From the NCBI GenBank assembly GCA_964571595.1, contig CAZNCJ010000001.1, positions 1 to 64,000 on the forward strand: a stretch of 64,000 nucleotides of DNA, in the 5' to 3' direction. Shown here piece after piece: positions 34,342 to 43,229 of this stretch. The notes below the pieces were generated by a model. It made no database searches. It saw only the letters and a list, made by a program, of their open reading frames with translations, and was not told where the DNA came from. The DNA comes from CALCKU01 sp964571595 (GTDB lineage: Bacteria; Pseudomonadota; Alphaproteobacteria; Caulobacterales; Maricaulaceae). Positions within the stretch are counted from its first letter, which is position 1. Every line of letters starts with the position of its first letter. Made by a program: the position numbers and the translations under genes.

Positions 34342-34934
34342 GCTGGAACGGCTTTAGTTTTCATCCCTGCCAGATCGAGAAAGGCTTTTATCAGGGCATG
34401 ACCATTTTCAGAAGCGATAGATTCTGGGTGGAATTGTAAGCCGTGGATAGGGCGGGTTTTGTGGCGCAGGCTCATAATCTCGCCGTCATCCACCCAGGCA
34501 TTGACCAGGAGGTCTTTTGGCAGGCTTTCGCGCTCAACCGAGAGGCTGTGATAGCGTGTGGCTTTAAAGGGGCTATCCATGCCTTTAAACAGGCCCGTTC
34601 CGTCATGATGAATATCCGATATTTTCCCGTGCATGATTTGCTTGGCGCGAATGACTTTGCCGCCAAAAGCCTGACCAATGGATTGTTGCCCCAGACATAT
34701 GCCGAGTATGGGCAGATATTCTGGAGCCTGTTTGATAAGATCAAGGCAAATGCCGGCTTCATTGGGGGTGCAAGGGCCGGGCGACAGGAGCACGGCCTTC
34801 GCCCCAAGGCTGAGGGCGTCCTGAGCGCTGACATCATCATTACGGATGACTTTTGTCTCAGCGCCTAATTCTTGGGCGTAATGGACAAGATTATAGGTAA
34901 AACTGTCATAATTATCGATGACGAGGAGGGTCAT
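34338..34934 (-). CDS. trpG: Anthranilate synthase, glutamine amidotransferase subunit
   Basis: 198 residues from the ATG at 34934 (MTLLVIDNYDSFTYNLVHY), the standard start; an ATG ten codons upstream is in frame. Delivers ammonia to TrpE. GPCTPNEAG, catalytic Cys in LGICLGQQSIGQAFGG, and the His-Glu pair in LQFHPESIA are present. The start lies inside the end of the small ORF at 34912-35088. Confidence 0.95.
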   Translation of the reverse strand: MTLLVIDNYDSFTYNLVHYAQELGAETKVIRNDDVSAQDALSLGAKAVLLSPGPCTPNEAGICLDLIKQAPEYLPILGICLGQQSIGQAFGGKVIRAKQIMHGKISDIHHDGTGLFKGMDSPFKATRYHSLSVERESLPKDLLVNAWVDDGEIMSLRHKTRPIHGLQFHPESIASENGHALIKAFLDLAGMKTKAVPA

Positions 34935-35088
34935 TTTTGGCGTCTCTGTAATGTTTCTTTTCAAACTCAGTTAGTTTTTCTTCTTCTTCAGAACGTTTTC
35001 TCGGTGTCCAATTTTCCTTTGTATCTTTGTAAGCCTCAAAGAAGTTCATTATCCATTCATAGGCGAGGTCAAATAACAGGAATCTCAT
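34912..35088 (-). CDS. 58-residue protein between trpE and trpG, unknown
   Basis: Not a family I recognise. The ATG lies two bases after the trpE stop, so it would be translated by coupling, and its 3' end overlaps the trpG start by 23 bp. The N-terminal 20 residues (MRFLLFDLAYEWIMNFFEAY) are amphipathic to hydrophobic; the rest is strongly charged (KRSEEEEKLTEFEKKHYRD). The position filling the trpE-trpG gap exactly suggests a real gene in the trp operon, but no function can be read. Confidence 0.55.
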   Translation of the reverse strand: MRFLLFDLAYEWIMNFFEAYKDTKENWTPRKRSEEEEKLTEFEKKHYRDAKNDPPRHR

Positions 35089-35089
35089 G

Positions 35090-36568
35090 CTAGTTCCGAT
35101 CAAATTTCACAGAATGTTCAGCGGCGCGAAAGAGCGCGGCCGCCTTGTGCAAGGTTTCTTCATATTCCAGCTTGGGCACAGAATCCATGACAATGCCTGC
35201 GCCAGCGCGGACATGTAATGTTCCGTCCTTGACAATGCCTGTGCGCAGGGCAATGGCTGTGTCCATATCTCCGTTCGAGGATATATAACCTACTGCGCCC
35301 GCATATATGCCGCGTTTTTCCTCTTCCAGCTCGTCAATAATTTCCATAGCGCGTACTTTTGGGGCACCAGAAACCGTGCCTGCGGGAAAGCCAGCAAAAA
35401 GGGCGGAGAGGGCATCATAACCATCCAGAATTTCGCCCTCCACATTAGAGACGATATGCATGACATGGCTATAGCGCTCAATGGTGAATTTTTCTGTGAC
35501 CCGCACAGTGCCTGCCTTGCAGACACGGCCAACATCATTACGTCCAAGGTCTAGTAACATAAGATGCTCGGCGCATTCTTTAGGATCAGTCAGTAGGTCT
35601 TTTTCGTGCTGAATATCTTGGGCGGTGGTGGCGCCTCTTGGGCGTGTGCCCGCTATAGGGCGAATAGTTACGATACCGTCGCGCAGCCTGACCAGAATTT
35701 CGGGACTGGAGCCGATAATGCTGTGGTCTTCGAAGTTAAGAAAATACAGAAAAGGCGAGGGGTTCATCCGCCGTAAAGACCGGTAAAGGGCAAAGTCACT
35801 GGCAGGCAAAGGCGCGCTAAGGCGTTGCCCGATCACGACTTGAAAAATATCCCCTGAGAGTATGTAATCCTTGGCTTTTTTCACGCGCTCTGAAAAAGAT
35901 GTCAAGGTCGTGCCGCGTGTGGGCGTAATCTCTGGCAAGGTGATGTTTTGACCAATGCTGACCTTGTTTAAAGGCAAGTTCAGATCATTGATAACGGCGT
36001 TAATCATCTCCGCGGATTTCTCATAAGAGCCCCCGGCATATACGGGCGAGGCGATAATAATTTCTTGGGCGACAGCATCGAAAATACAAATGATTTTCGG
36101 GCGCACCATTATCGCATTTGGCGTACCAATCGGATCAGTTTTTTGCGCGTCTAATGTTTCTATCTGGCGAACCATATCATAGCCCAAATAGCCAAATAGA
36201 CCTGCCCCCATTGGCGGTATATGCTCGGGTAGGTCAAAAGCGGTTTCGGCCTGTAAAGCCCTTAAATTCTCCAGAGGTTCGCCTTGTTGAGGTTCAAAGG
36301 CGCTGCCATTGCGAGAGATTTCACTCTGATCTCCAAAAACGCGCCATATGACATCTGGGTCAAATCCTAGAAATGAGTAGCGCCCCCGCTGTTCTCCGCC
36401 CTGCACAGACTCAAACAAGAACGCATAGGGCTTGCCTTGCGCTATTTTCATATAGGCAGAAACTGGCGTATCCAGATCATTAATGATCCGCGCGTAAACA
36501 AGCTGTGGTTTAGACTTGTCCTTACGGCGCTCGAAATCGGCTTTTGAAGGTTGAATGTCTGTTTTCAT
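35090..36568 (-). CDS. trpE: Anthranilate synthase component I
   Basis: 492 residues. Makes anthranilate from chorismate. The N-terminal tryptophan-feedback segment is visible as LFESVQGGEQRGRYSFLG. The chorismate-binding domain has IGSSPEILVR, IRPIAGTRPRGA, ELLMLLD-like HLMLLDLGRNDVGRVC, VEGEILDGYDALSALFAGFP and the closing AGAGIVMDSVP. First gene of the trpE-small ORF-trpG-trpD-trpC run; no leader peptide with Trp codons was found before it, and ppiD ends 38 bp upstream. Confidence 0.96.
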   Translation of the reverse strand: MKTDIQPSKADFERRKDKSKPQLVYARIINDLDTPVSAYMKIAQGKPYAFLFESVQGGEQRGRYSFLGFDPDVIWRVFGDQSEISRNGSAFEPQQGEPLENLRALQAETAFDLPEHIPPMGAGLFGYLGYDMVRQIETLDAQKTDPIGTPNAIMVRPKIICIFDAVAQEIIIASPVYAGGSYEKSAEMINAVINDLNLPLNKVSIGQNITLPEITPTRGTTLTSFSERVKKAKDYILSGDIFQVVIGQRLSAPLPASDFALYRSLRRMNPSPFLYFLNFEDHSIIGSSPEILVRLRDGIVTIRPIAGTRPRGATTAQDIQHEKDLLTDPKECAEHLMLLDLGRNDVGRVCKAGTVRVTEKFTIERYSHVMHIVSNVEGEILDGYDALSALFAGFPAGTVSGAPKVRAMEIIDELEEEKRGIYAGAVGYISSNGDMDTAIALRTGIVKDGTLHVRAGAGIVMDSVPKLEYEETLHKAAALFRAAEHSVKFDRN

Positions 36569-36606
36569 GTTCTTATCAGATGCCGATGCACCTTCATTAT
36601 AAAGGG

Positions 36607-38529
36607 CTAGGGGGTTGTAATGCCCAAAACCTGTTTCACATTATCAGGATATTCCCGCAGCGAATTTTCTTTCAATATCGCCGCTTGGTAAGCCGCTTGA
36701 ATATCGGTGGAAAGCGCATTGGTCGCTTGGTCTTGTACTGTATCGGCAAATTGTCCCGCTAAAGCATCTTTATTCGAGATAATTTCCTCTAGGACAGCAA
36801 TTTGACGGGTTAAAGGCTTTACCCCTTCTCCGCGCTCAATGTCGCCTTGGCTAGCGTCAAACAGGCTTTGAGCTAAAAGTGGCCCAACTGTTTCGCTACG
36901 TGCGCTGCGTACTATGATGGCTTCCGCAATTTCTGTGCCATTGCCTACAGATTTTGAGATAGCGTCTAATGTCTCACCTGACTTTGCTTGTTTGGCTAAA
37001 TCGACCATAAGCTCGCCCAAAGCCTTATCTATTTCCTTGGTTTTCCAAGCCGCTGTGGCGACGGTTTTCACATCTTCAAATTCTTTGAGCTTTGAATCCC
37101 TGATGTCATCCACCCGCAAGGTCGCCCATCCGCCCGTTGAGGTCTGGAAGAGATCTGTTTGATAGCCAATATCATTGGTAAAGACTTCAATTAGGATTTT
37201 TTCGTCATCGGCAATGCCGGGGATGACAGAAAAGCCGGACATGCGCAGTCCGTCTGGTGTGACACCTGTCCGGTCCATGAAGTCAAAACTAGCTATGCTG
37301 ATATTGGTTTGGGCAGAAACTTCCTCAATTGTGAGACCATCTGTCAGGGCGTCCTCAATATCTGCGGTTATATCATATAGTTTTTCCTCGGCCAAATCAT
37401 TTAGGAGATCAGCTTTCAACTCTTCTTTTAGGTCGTCATATACGGGCTGTGTCGCTTCTGTAATGCCTGTCACTTGAACCGCATACCAATTCCCGAGGCT
37501 CCCCAAAATAGCCTTGGCTGAACTTTCTTCCAACTCAAAAGCCGTCTGAGAGGTTTCAGGGTCAAATATATCATCCTGGGTGACGTCCGTATAATAGACG
37601 GGTTCTATTAATCCCATGCTCGAAGTAATCTCGTAAGGCGTCTCACCTGCTATAAGGCGCTCCGTTGCTTTTTGCGCCGTGTTTTCATCAGTTGCCGTAA
37701 TTTGTACGACTGTACGTGTTTCATTCGTGCCAAGCTCACCGAGTTCGATTTTATACTCATAGGCCGCTTTTATCTGATCTTCATCGACCTCGATATTTGG
37801 GGTCACATCATGGTTCTCGAGACGCATGACAGTGATTTTACGATATTCAGGCGCTGTATAGCTGGCGGCGTTCTCATTAACGTAGGCCCTAAGAACCTCA
37901 TCACTGGGCGCTTCTGGGGTCTCTACGGCCCTTTCATCGAGTGTCAGTACCGTAACCTTGCGTTGCTCGGTTAAAAATTTGTATCGCTGGGTCGCATAAT
38001 CAAGCGGGGCTTGTATCCCCGTAATTATAGCCGGAACGGTTTGTTGGCGGCGTAATGTGTTATAGATATCATTTTCAAATGTTGCGCGGGTAATGCGGTT
38101 TTGCGCGAGTATCTCATTGAGCTTATCTTCGCTAAACTCTCCCGTAATGTCATTTTGAAATGTTGTAATTTCTTCGACGACGCGGCGCGCTGTCTTACGA
38201 TTAACGCCAATACCCAGATCATTGGCATCCAGAGAGACAACCGCATCTGTCAGCATACGCTGTAAAATCTGGGCGTGAATACCCTGATCAAAGGCCTGTT
38301 GATTGGTAAGCTGTTGTCCGCTTTCGCGACCACGCCTTTGTAATTCCCGGCGAAACTGACTCTCAAATTCATCCGAACTTATGTCCACATCGCCAATGGT
38401 AATGACTGCATTGCTGTTTTGTGGGGTAAAGACATCATTGACGCCCCAGACAGCGAATCCGATGACCAGTAAACCGATCAATGTTCCGACTGCTATTTTC
38501 TGAATTCGTCCGCCAATTCCGTTTGACAT
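36607..38529 (-). CDS. ppiD: SurA/PpiD-type periplasmic peptidyl-prolyl isomerase
   Basis: 640 residues from the ATG at 38529 (MSNGIGGRIQKIAVGTLIGL). One N-terminal membrane helix anchors it in the inner membrane; the SurA-N-like segment (about 45-160) and a degenerate parvulin region follow, and the C-terminal part repeats the fold. Helps folding of exported proteins. A further in-frame ATG 22 codons upstream gives an unlikely extension. Stands just before trpE, its usual place in alphaproteobacteria, and is divergent from tpiA. Confidence 0.88.
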   Translation of the reverse strand: MSNGIGGRIQKIAVGTLIGLLVIGFAVWGVNDVFTPQNSNAVITIGDVDISSDEFESQFRRELQRRGRESGQQLTNQQAFDQGIHAQILQRMLTDAVVSLDANDLGIGVNRKTARRVVEEITTFQNDITGEFSEDKLNEILAQNRITRATFENDIYNTLRRQQTVPAIITGIQAPLDYATQRYKFLTEQRKVTVLTLDERAVETPEAPSDEVLRAYVNENAASYTAPEYRKITVMRLENHDVTPNIEVDEDQIKAAYEYKIELGELGTNETRTVVQITATDENTAQKATERLIAGETPYEITSSMGLIEPVYYTDVTQDDIFDPETSQTAFELEESSAKAILGSLGNWYAVQVTGITEATQPVYDDLKEELKADLLNDLAEEKLYDITADIEDALTDGLTIEEVSAQTNISIASFDFMDRTGVTPDGLRMSGFSVIPGIADDEKILIEVFTNDIGYQTDLFQTSTGGWATLRVDDIRDSKLKEFEDVKTVATAAWKTKEIDKALGELMVDLAKQAKSGETLDAISKSVGNGTEIAEAIIVRSARSETVGPLLAQSLFDASQGDIERGEGVKPLTRQIAVLEEIISNKDALAGQFADTVQDQATNALSTDIQAAYQAAILKENSLREYPDNVKQVLGITTP

Positions 38530-38604
38530 ATAATCCTCATAAAAATGAATGCGTGATATGTGGCCTTTCATAACGATGAGTAGGGCATGTCGCAAGCTAT
38601 AGAC

Positions 38605-38634
38605 TTGCTAAATTCAATGAAAACACATTATACG
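38605..38634 (+). promoter_or_regulatory. Possible tpiA promoter
   Basis: TTGCTA (38605-38610) and TATACG (38629-38634) with an 18-bp spacer, in the gap between the divergent ppiD and tpiA genes. Predicted by eye only; it would give a short leader with AGGAG at 38644-38648. Confidence 0.35.
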
Positions 38635-38654
38635 CCTTGTCACAGGAGAGTAAT

Positions 38655-39377
38655 ATGAGACCCTTAATCGCCGGAAACTGGAAAATGCACGGAGATATGA
38701 CGTGGATTGAGAAGCCGGAGGCGTTTAACCGGCTTTATCCTGCTCTAAACCGGTCTGGTATTGATGTTTTGATTTGTCCGCCATCGCTTTTTATCGCCCC
38801 TCTCGTTAGAGCTTGTCAAAAAGCGGGCATTTTACTGGGGGCGCAAAATTGCCATGCCGAAATTAAGGGCGCGCATACGGGCGAAATCAGCGCAGAAATG
38901 CTGGCTGATATTGGCGCGAATTATGTGATTTTAGGTCATTCAGAACGCCGCGCAGCTGGTGAAACGGATCCAGAGGTTAAAGCCAAGTCAGAGGCTGCAA
39001 TAAGAGGTAACATCACGCCGATCATCTGCGTAGGAGAAACTTTAGCACAACGTGAAGGCGGTCAGGCCAAAGCCATTGTTGAAAGTCAGATAAAGGCAAG
39101 TCTGCCAGAAGCGGGGGCAGGGTCAGCCGAGATTGTCATCGCCTATGAACCCGTATGGGCTATTGGCACCGGAAAAACCGCAACACCTGCCGATATTGAC
39201 GACATGCACAAACATATCAGTCAGCTTACCCAAGGCCGCTACCGTCTTTTATATGGCGGGTCTGTAAAGCCAGCTAATGCCAAGGAAATTCTCGCCATTA
39301 AAGACGTCAATGGCGCCTTGATTGGCGGGGCGAGTTTGAATATGGAAGATTTCGTCGCTATTGCGAAATCCGCCTAA
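38655..39377 (+). CDS. tpiA: Triosephosphate isomerase
   Basis: 240 residues. Interconverts DHAP and GAP. Catalytic Lys in AGNWKMHGD, His in ILGHSERR and Glu in AYEPVWAIGTGKTA, and the phosphate-binding LLYGGSVKPANA. I choose the ATG at 38655 because AGGAG lies 7 bases before it; the longer frame from TTG at 38637 would place that ribosome site inside the coding region. Confidence 0.97.
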   Translation: MRPLIAGNWKMHGDMTWIEKPEAFNRLYPALNRSGIDVLICPPSLFIAPLVRACQKAGILLGAQNCHAEIKGAHTGEISAEMLADIGANYVILGHSERRAAGETDPEVKAKSEAAIRGNITPIICVGETLAQREGGQAKAIVESQIKASLPEAGAGSAEIVIAYEPVWAIGTGKTATPADIDDMHKHISQLTQGRYRLLYGGSVKPANAKEILAIKDVNGALIGGASLNMEDFVAIAKSA

Positions 39378-39411
39378 ATTATCACCATTATATACGAGTT
39401 ACTTTACAGAT

Positions 39412-40047
39412 ATGACCCAGATTACTGACAAACTTATGGCAGGTTACCGCGCTTTTCGAAGCGGGGATTATATAGAGCAAAAAGCCTTATATGAGACTTT
39501 AGGCACTAAGGGGCAAAGCCCGGAAGTTATGCTTATCGCCTGCGCTGATAGCCGGGTTGATCCTACTGATATTTTCAATGCGCGGCCAGGCGAGATGTTC
39601 GTGGCGCGAAATGTTGCCAATATTGTACCGCCCTCTGATAAATCAGTGGCCTATCCCGAAGTGCTGGCAGCTATAGAATATGCGGTTACGGTGATTAAGG
39701 TCAAAATGATCATCATTATGGGGCATGAAAGTTGCGGCGGTGTTGCGGGATGTCTGGCGGGAATGGGACATGATCCAGAAGCAGGCCATGTTGGTAAATG
39801 GGTGTCGCTTATGAACGATGTGCGCGAGCGCGTCATGACGCGGGGTCTGTCTGATACGGAGCAGCAATTTGAAACCGAGCTGGAAAACATCCGTCAATCT
39901 ATAGATAATCTGATGAGCTATGATTTTGTGAGCCAAGCTGTAAGGGCTGGGGATTTATCACTACAGGGAGCCTATTTCGGCATTGAAAGCGCCCAGCTTT
40001 TATGGGCGGATGATCAGGGTGTTTTCCAGAAAGTTGAGGCCGGTTAA
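39412..40047 (+). CDS. Beta-class carbonic anhydrase
   Basis: 211 residues from the ATG at 39412 (MTQITDKLMAGYRAF). Hydrates CO2 to bicarbonate with zinc. Zinc ligands are seen in CADSRVDP (Cys, Asp) and in MGHESCGGVAG (His, Cys). The remaining fold, FVARNVANIVP and AIEYAVTVIKVKMIIIMGH, is typical of plant-like beta enzymes (CynT/Can). The frame runs back into tpiA, but the conserved start fits 39412. The last 4 bp overlap the convergent HAD gene. Confidence 0.93.
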   Translation: MTQITDKLMAGYRAFRSGDYIEQKALYETLGTKGQSPEVMLIACADSRVDPTDIFNARPGEMFVARNVANIVPPSDKSVAYPEVLAAIEYAVTVIKVKMIIIMGHESCGGVAGCLAGMGHDPEAGHVGKWVSLMNDVRERVMTRGLSDTEQQFETELENIRQSIDNLMSYDFVSQAVRAGDLSLQGAYFGIESAQLLWADDQGVFQKVEAG

Positions 40048-40646
40048 ATCAGGCCTAGCGTCTTTAAATTTGGCAAGACGCCTTTGGTTTTATCAACATG
40101 GAAGGCTGTAAACCCGTAGGCTTGTGCAGCTTTCACATTTGCCAGCGTATCATCAAAAAACCATATATTTTCTGCACTTACACCTATTACATCATGCGCG
40201 GTTTTGTAAATTTCACGATCGGGTTTAACCTGTTTCAAGATATGTGAGGCCATTGGGCAATCCAGCACATCTTCAAGAAAAGCCATATCAGCCCAGTGCA
40301 TGGCATTGGTGTTGGACAGGCATCCCAATGTATATTGGGGGCGTAATTTGGCGAGTGTTTCAAGCGTGTCTTTAAAGGGTTGATGTACCCATGATCTCCA
40401 AGCCGTTTCGACCTCAGACAGGCTCATGTTAAACCCGAACACTTTGAGCATTTCTTCGCAAAATTCCGCGTCGCTACACCCACCGATTTGGTAAGCATAT
40501 AAAATATCAGAAGTCTCGAATTTTTCACTAACTTGTGCATTGCTTAAACCTGTGAGCCTAGAAATGGCGTCAATCCCGACCCAAGGTACAATGACACCGC
40601 CAAGGTCAAAGAGTAAAACTATTGGTGAGGCGTTGGGTGTGGACAT
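40044..40646 (-). CDS. HAD-superfamily hydrolase (YihX-like)
   Basis: 200 residues. Motif I LLFDLGGVIVPW supplies the Asp nucleophile, motif II is LSNTNAMHW, motif III the Lys of QVKPDREIY and motif IV FFDDTLANVKAAQ. A small helical cap lies near 20-80. These match the HAD subfamily IA (YihX, sugar-1-phosphate or haloacid-type). Substrate unknown. It starts 6 bp after the VWA gene, so the two are probably one transcript. Confidence 0.85.
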   Translation of the reverse strand: MSTPNASPIVLLFDLGGVIVPWVGIDAISRLTGLSNAQVSEKFETSDILYAYQIGGCSDAEFCEEMLKVFGFNMSLSEVETAWRSWVHQPFKDTLETLAKLRPQYTLGCLSNTNAMHWADMAFLEDVLDCPMASHILKQVKPDREIYKTAHDVIGVSAENIWFFDDTLANVKAAQAYGFTAFHVDKTKGVLPNLKTLGLI

Positions 40647-40652
40647 CCAGAT

Positions 40653-41840
40653 TTAGCGGGCAAGCTCTTTCATAGCGTCTTCAAGGCCGGATAATGTCAT
40701 AGGAAACATACGGTCTTCGCCGATAATTTCCTTGATCGTTTGCGTGCTCTGGGAATAGCTCCAATATTTTTCAGCCGAAGGGTTTATCCAGATTAAATGC
40801 GGATAGACATCGACAAGGCGTTGGAGCCAAATAGCCCCGGGCTCGTCGTTCCAATGCTCAACAGAGCCGCCGCGCATAGCGATTTCATAAGGGCTCATAG
40901 CCGCATCACCCACAATAACGACGCGGTAATCGGACGGGAATTTGTGTAATATATCCCATGTGGGGGTGACTTCTTTCATGCGTCTAAAATTATCTTTCCA
41001 GACATGTTCGTAGAGGCAGTTATGAAAATAGAAATATTCTAACCGCTTAAATTCAGAGCGCGCCGCCGAGAACAGATCTTCGACTTGTTTGACATGGGCG
41101 TCCATAGAGCCGCCAATATCGAAAAAGGTGAGAACTTTGACGGCATTTCGGCGTTCCGGGCGCATGCGTATATCCAGCCAGCCCTGTTTGGCTGTCCCGC
41201 GAATTGTACCGTCCAGGTCAAGCTCGTCTAACGCGCCTTCACGCGCAAATTTACGCAATCTGCGTAGGGCGACTTTTATATTCCGCGTTCCGATTTCGCG
41301 GTCACCATCCAGATTTTTAAACTGGCGTTTATCCCATACTTTGACCGCTTTTCCGTGACGGCCTTCCTTTTGACCAATGCGTACGCCTTCCGGATTATAT
41401 CCATAAGCGCCGAAGGGTGAGGTGCCGGCAGTCCCTATATTTTTACTACCACCTTCATGGCGCTTGTCCTGATTTTCCAGACGTTCTTTGAGGGCTTCCA
41501 TGATTTTATCAAAGTCGCCAAGAGCTTCGATCTCAGCCATTTCTTCAGGCGTGAGATGTTTCTCGGCCATTTTCTTGAGCCAATCCATAGGCAGGTCATG
41601 TTCTTCCATGCCGAAAATATCGGATAGATAGTCCATACCACGAAAACAATGCGAAAAGACCTGATCGAATTTATCAAGATCGCGCTCGTCTTTTACCAGA
41701 GCTGTGCGAGAGAGAAAATAAAATCCGTCAAGGCTCTCCTCGGGTACATTTTTATCTAGGCCTTCCAATAAGGTGAGATATTCCCGAATTGTGACGGGGA
41801 TTTTTGCGGACCTTAGTTCTGTAAAAAACGTTTGAAACAT
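40653..41840 (-). CDS. VWA-domain protein, CoxE-like (COG3825)
   Basis: 395 residues from the ATG at 41840 (MFQTFFTELRSAKIPVTI). The MIDAS-like metal site is FFDIGGSMDAHV. A positively charged middle part (WDKRQFKNLDGDREIGTRNI) and a Trp-rich end follow. CoxE-like proteins usually work with a MoxR-type AAA ATPase to mature enzymes; no such ATPase gene lies near here. An upstream ATG 14 codons earlier adds an unconserved tail. The HAD gene follows. Confidence 0.85.
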   Translation of the reverse strand: MFQTFFTELRSAKIPVTIREYLTLLEGLDKNVPEESLDGFYFLSRTALVKDERDLDKFDQVFSHCFRGMDYLSDIFGMEEHDLPMDWLKKMAEKHLTPEEMAEIEALGDFDKIMEALKERLENQDKRHEGGSKNIGTAGTSPFGAYGYNPEGVRIGQKEGRHGKAVKVWDKRQFKNLDGDREIGTRNIKVALRRLRKFAREGALDELDLDGTIRGTAKQGWLDIRMRPERRNAVKVLTFFDIGGSMDAHVKQVEDLFSAARSEFKRLEYFYFHNCLYEHVWKDNFRRMKEVTPTWDILHKFPSDYRVVIVGDAAMSPYEIAMRGGSVEHWNDEPGAIWLQRLVDVYPHLIWINPSAEKYWSYSQSTQTIKEIIGEDRMFPMTLSGLEDAMKELAR

Positions 41841-41897
41841 AGGCCGTTGATTTCGCACAGAGCAGGGCGAGGCGCAAGCCAAAAGGATGAAGATGTG

Positions 41898-42257
41898 CTA
41901 TTCATGGGCGGCACATTCGCCTTGGCTGGCGACACTCACACCGCTTGAATGCGCCACACAGCGATTGGAATAGGTTCGGCCATCACAGCCGCAAACAGGA
42001 GAATATTCTCTGGTGCAAATCTCTGGCTTGGGTGTGCAAATGCCAGCCGAGTCGGAAATTTGCAAACAAATACCGTCTTCTTTGAAACAGAAATCAGCGG
42101 CCGCGTGACAAGCGATTGCGGCAATGCCGCCGCACATCCCACCTGTCGCGCCGGCTTCTGGGCCAGACGGTGTGGGTGATGGAGACGAGCCGTTCGTCGC
42201 CCAACAGCTCGCCAGTAAGATAGTTGCCGTGATTAATGTAAGTTTCTTAATAGTCAT
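41898..42257 (-). CDS. Lipoprotein with a Kazal-type protease-inhibitor domain
   Basis: 119 residues. Lipoprotein signal with lipobox LLASC (Cys18), a Pro/Ser spacer, then a Cys-rich part. From about residue 82 the classic Kazal pattern is visible: CTREYSPVCGCDGRTYSNRC then AHSSGVSVASQGEC. An upstream Cys pair set (MCGGIAAIAC, DFCFKEDGICLQ) belongs to the Kazal-associated region common in bacterial forms. Such proteins are thought to inhibit serine proteases at the cell surface; the target is unknown. GAGGGG precedes the ATG. Gene stands alone. Confidence 0.85.
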   Translation of the reverse strand: MTIKKLTLITATILLASCWATNGSSPSPTPSGPEAGATGGMCGGIAAIACHAAADFCFKEDGICLQISDSAGICTPKPEICTREYSPVCGCDGRTYSNRCVAHSSGVSVASQGECAAHE

Positions 42258-42356
42258 GTGCGCCCCTCTTTTTAATATATGACATGGTGGTCATGTAAAA
42301 AGAGAATAGCACATAATCTATGCACGACAAAATTTCGCTCTAAATAGGCTGAGGAT

Positions 42357-43067
42357 TTAGCCTGTTCTGACATCCGTTTCGATGCGTGCGGCAATCTCGG
42401 GGTCTAGCTTCAAATTCATAGCCAGCTTGTCCAGATAATCGCGCTCCTTTGGATTAAGCCCGTTCGCCACACGACAAGAAACCGCATATATTTCGGCAGC
42501 GGCCTGAGGGCTGTCAGACAATTTTGCAATTTGGGCGGCATCAGGGGCCTGATTAATCGCCATCTTCAACGCATCAACCGCGCCGTTATCGTGGGCGCGA
42601 ATAAGGGCGAGTTCATCTTCATGGATTTCCCCGTCGGCCTTGGCCGCCGCGATCATGGCTTGGAGTAAAATTTCAGACCGCGCAGCTGCCTTCGGGCCTT
42701 TTAAAAGCCCGAGCACATCTTGGGCTGATGTTGGCATTTTGCCAGCTTTATGCGCTTTATAGGCAATCGTACCCAGCCCGGCCAGCCCGCCCATCGTAAT
42801 GAGCTTGCGTCCTGAACGTGAGGATAAAAGCAAAGCCAAAGCCCCAGCTGCAGCCCCAGTTCCCACGCCTTTACGCAAGGCCTGTCGGGCAACTTCAGTA
42901 TTTTCAATGCCTAATTTATCGACAAGGTAATCCTCGCCTTTGGCGGCGACTTCTTTGCCTCTGGTCGTGAGTTCTTGTGTTTGACTGCGACCTTGTTTGG
43001 CGAGTTGCTGACCTGCGGATAAAATTTGCTCAAGCAAATCTTGAGGGTTTATCTGAGTATTTGACAT
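42357..43067 (-). CDS. TerB-like / DUF533 membrane-associated protein
   Basis: 236 residues. N-terminal Gln/Arg-rich helix, a Gly/Ala-rich hydrophobic segment (GAAAGALALLLSSRSGRKLI, about 73-92), and a C-terminal helical domain with AMIAAAKADGEIHEDELALI, which matches the tellurite-resistance TerB-like fold of DUF533/YebE proteins. Function is not established. GGAGG is 7 bases before the ATG. Monocistronic. Confidence 0.78.
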   Translation of the reverse strand: MSNTQINPQDLLEQILSAGQQLAKQGRSQTQELTTRGKEVAAKGEDYLVDKLGIENTEVARQALRKGVGTGAAAGALALLLSSRSGRKLITMGGLAGLGTIAYKAHKAGKMPTSAQDVLGLLKGPKAAARSEILLQAMIAAAKADGEIHEDELALIRAHDNGAVDALKMAINQAPDAAQIAKLSDSPQAAAEIYAVSCRVANGLNPKERDYLDKLAMNLKLDPEIAARIETDVRTG

Positions 43068-43229
43068 AAAGGGTCCTCCATATGGCCTATGCCTAACATA
43101 TTTATGGGCGCAATGCTAAAAGGAAGTGCAGCTAACTGCGGGATTTTTCAGTTGCTCGCAGATATGACGCCGACTGTATTTATATATCTCTGCTCTGTCA
43201 TTTATATCTAATTCAGCTATGATGAATAC

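Noticed and set aside
34443..34868. 141-codon plus-strand ORF inside trpG
   Set aside because: Antisense shadow of trpG, including its GPCTP and HPES motifs.
42357..43067. Tellurite-resistance island suggested by the TerB-like fold
   Set aside because: No other ter genes are nearby; the DUF533 type is widespread and not tied to tellurite.
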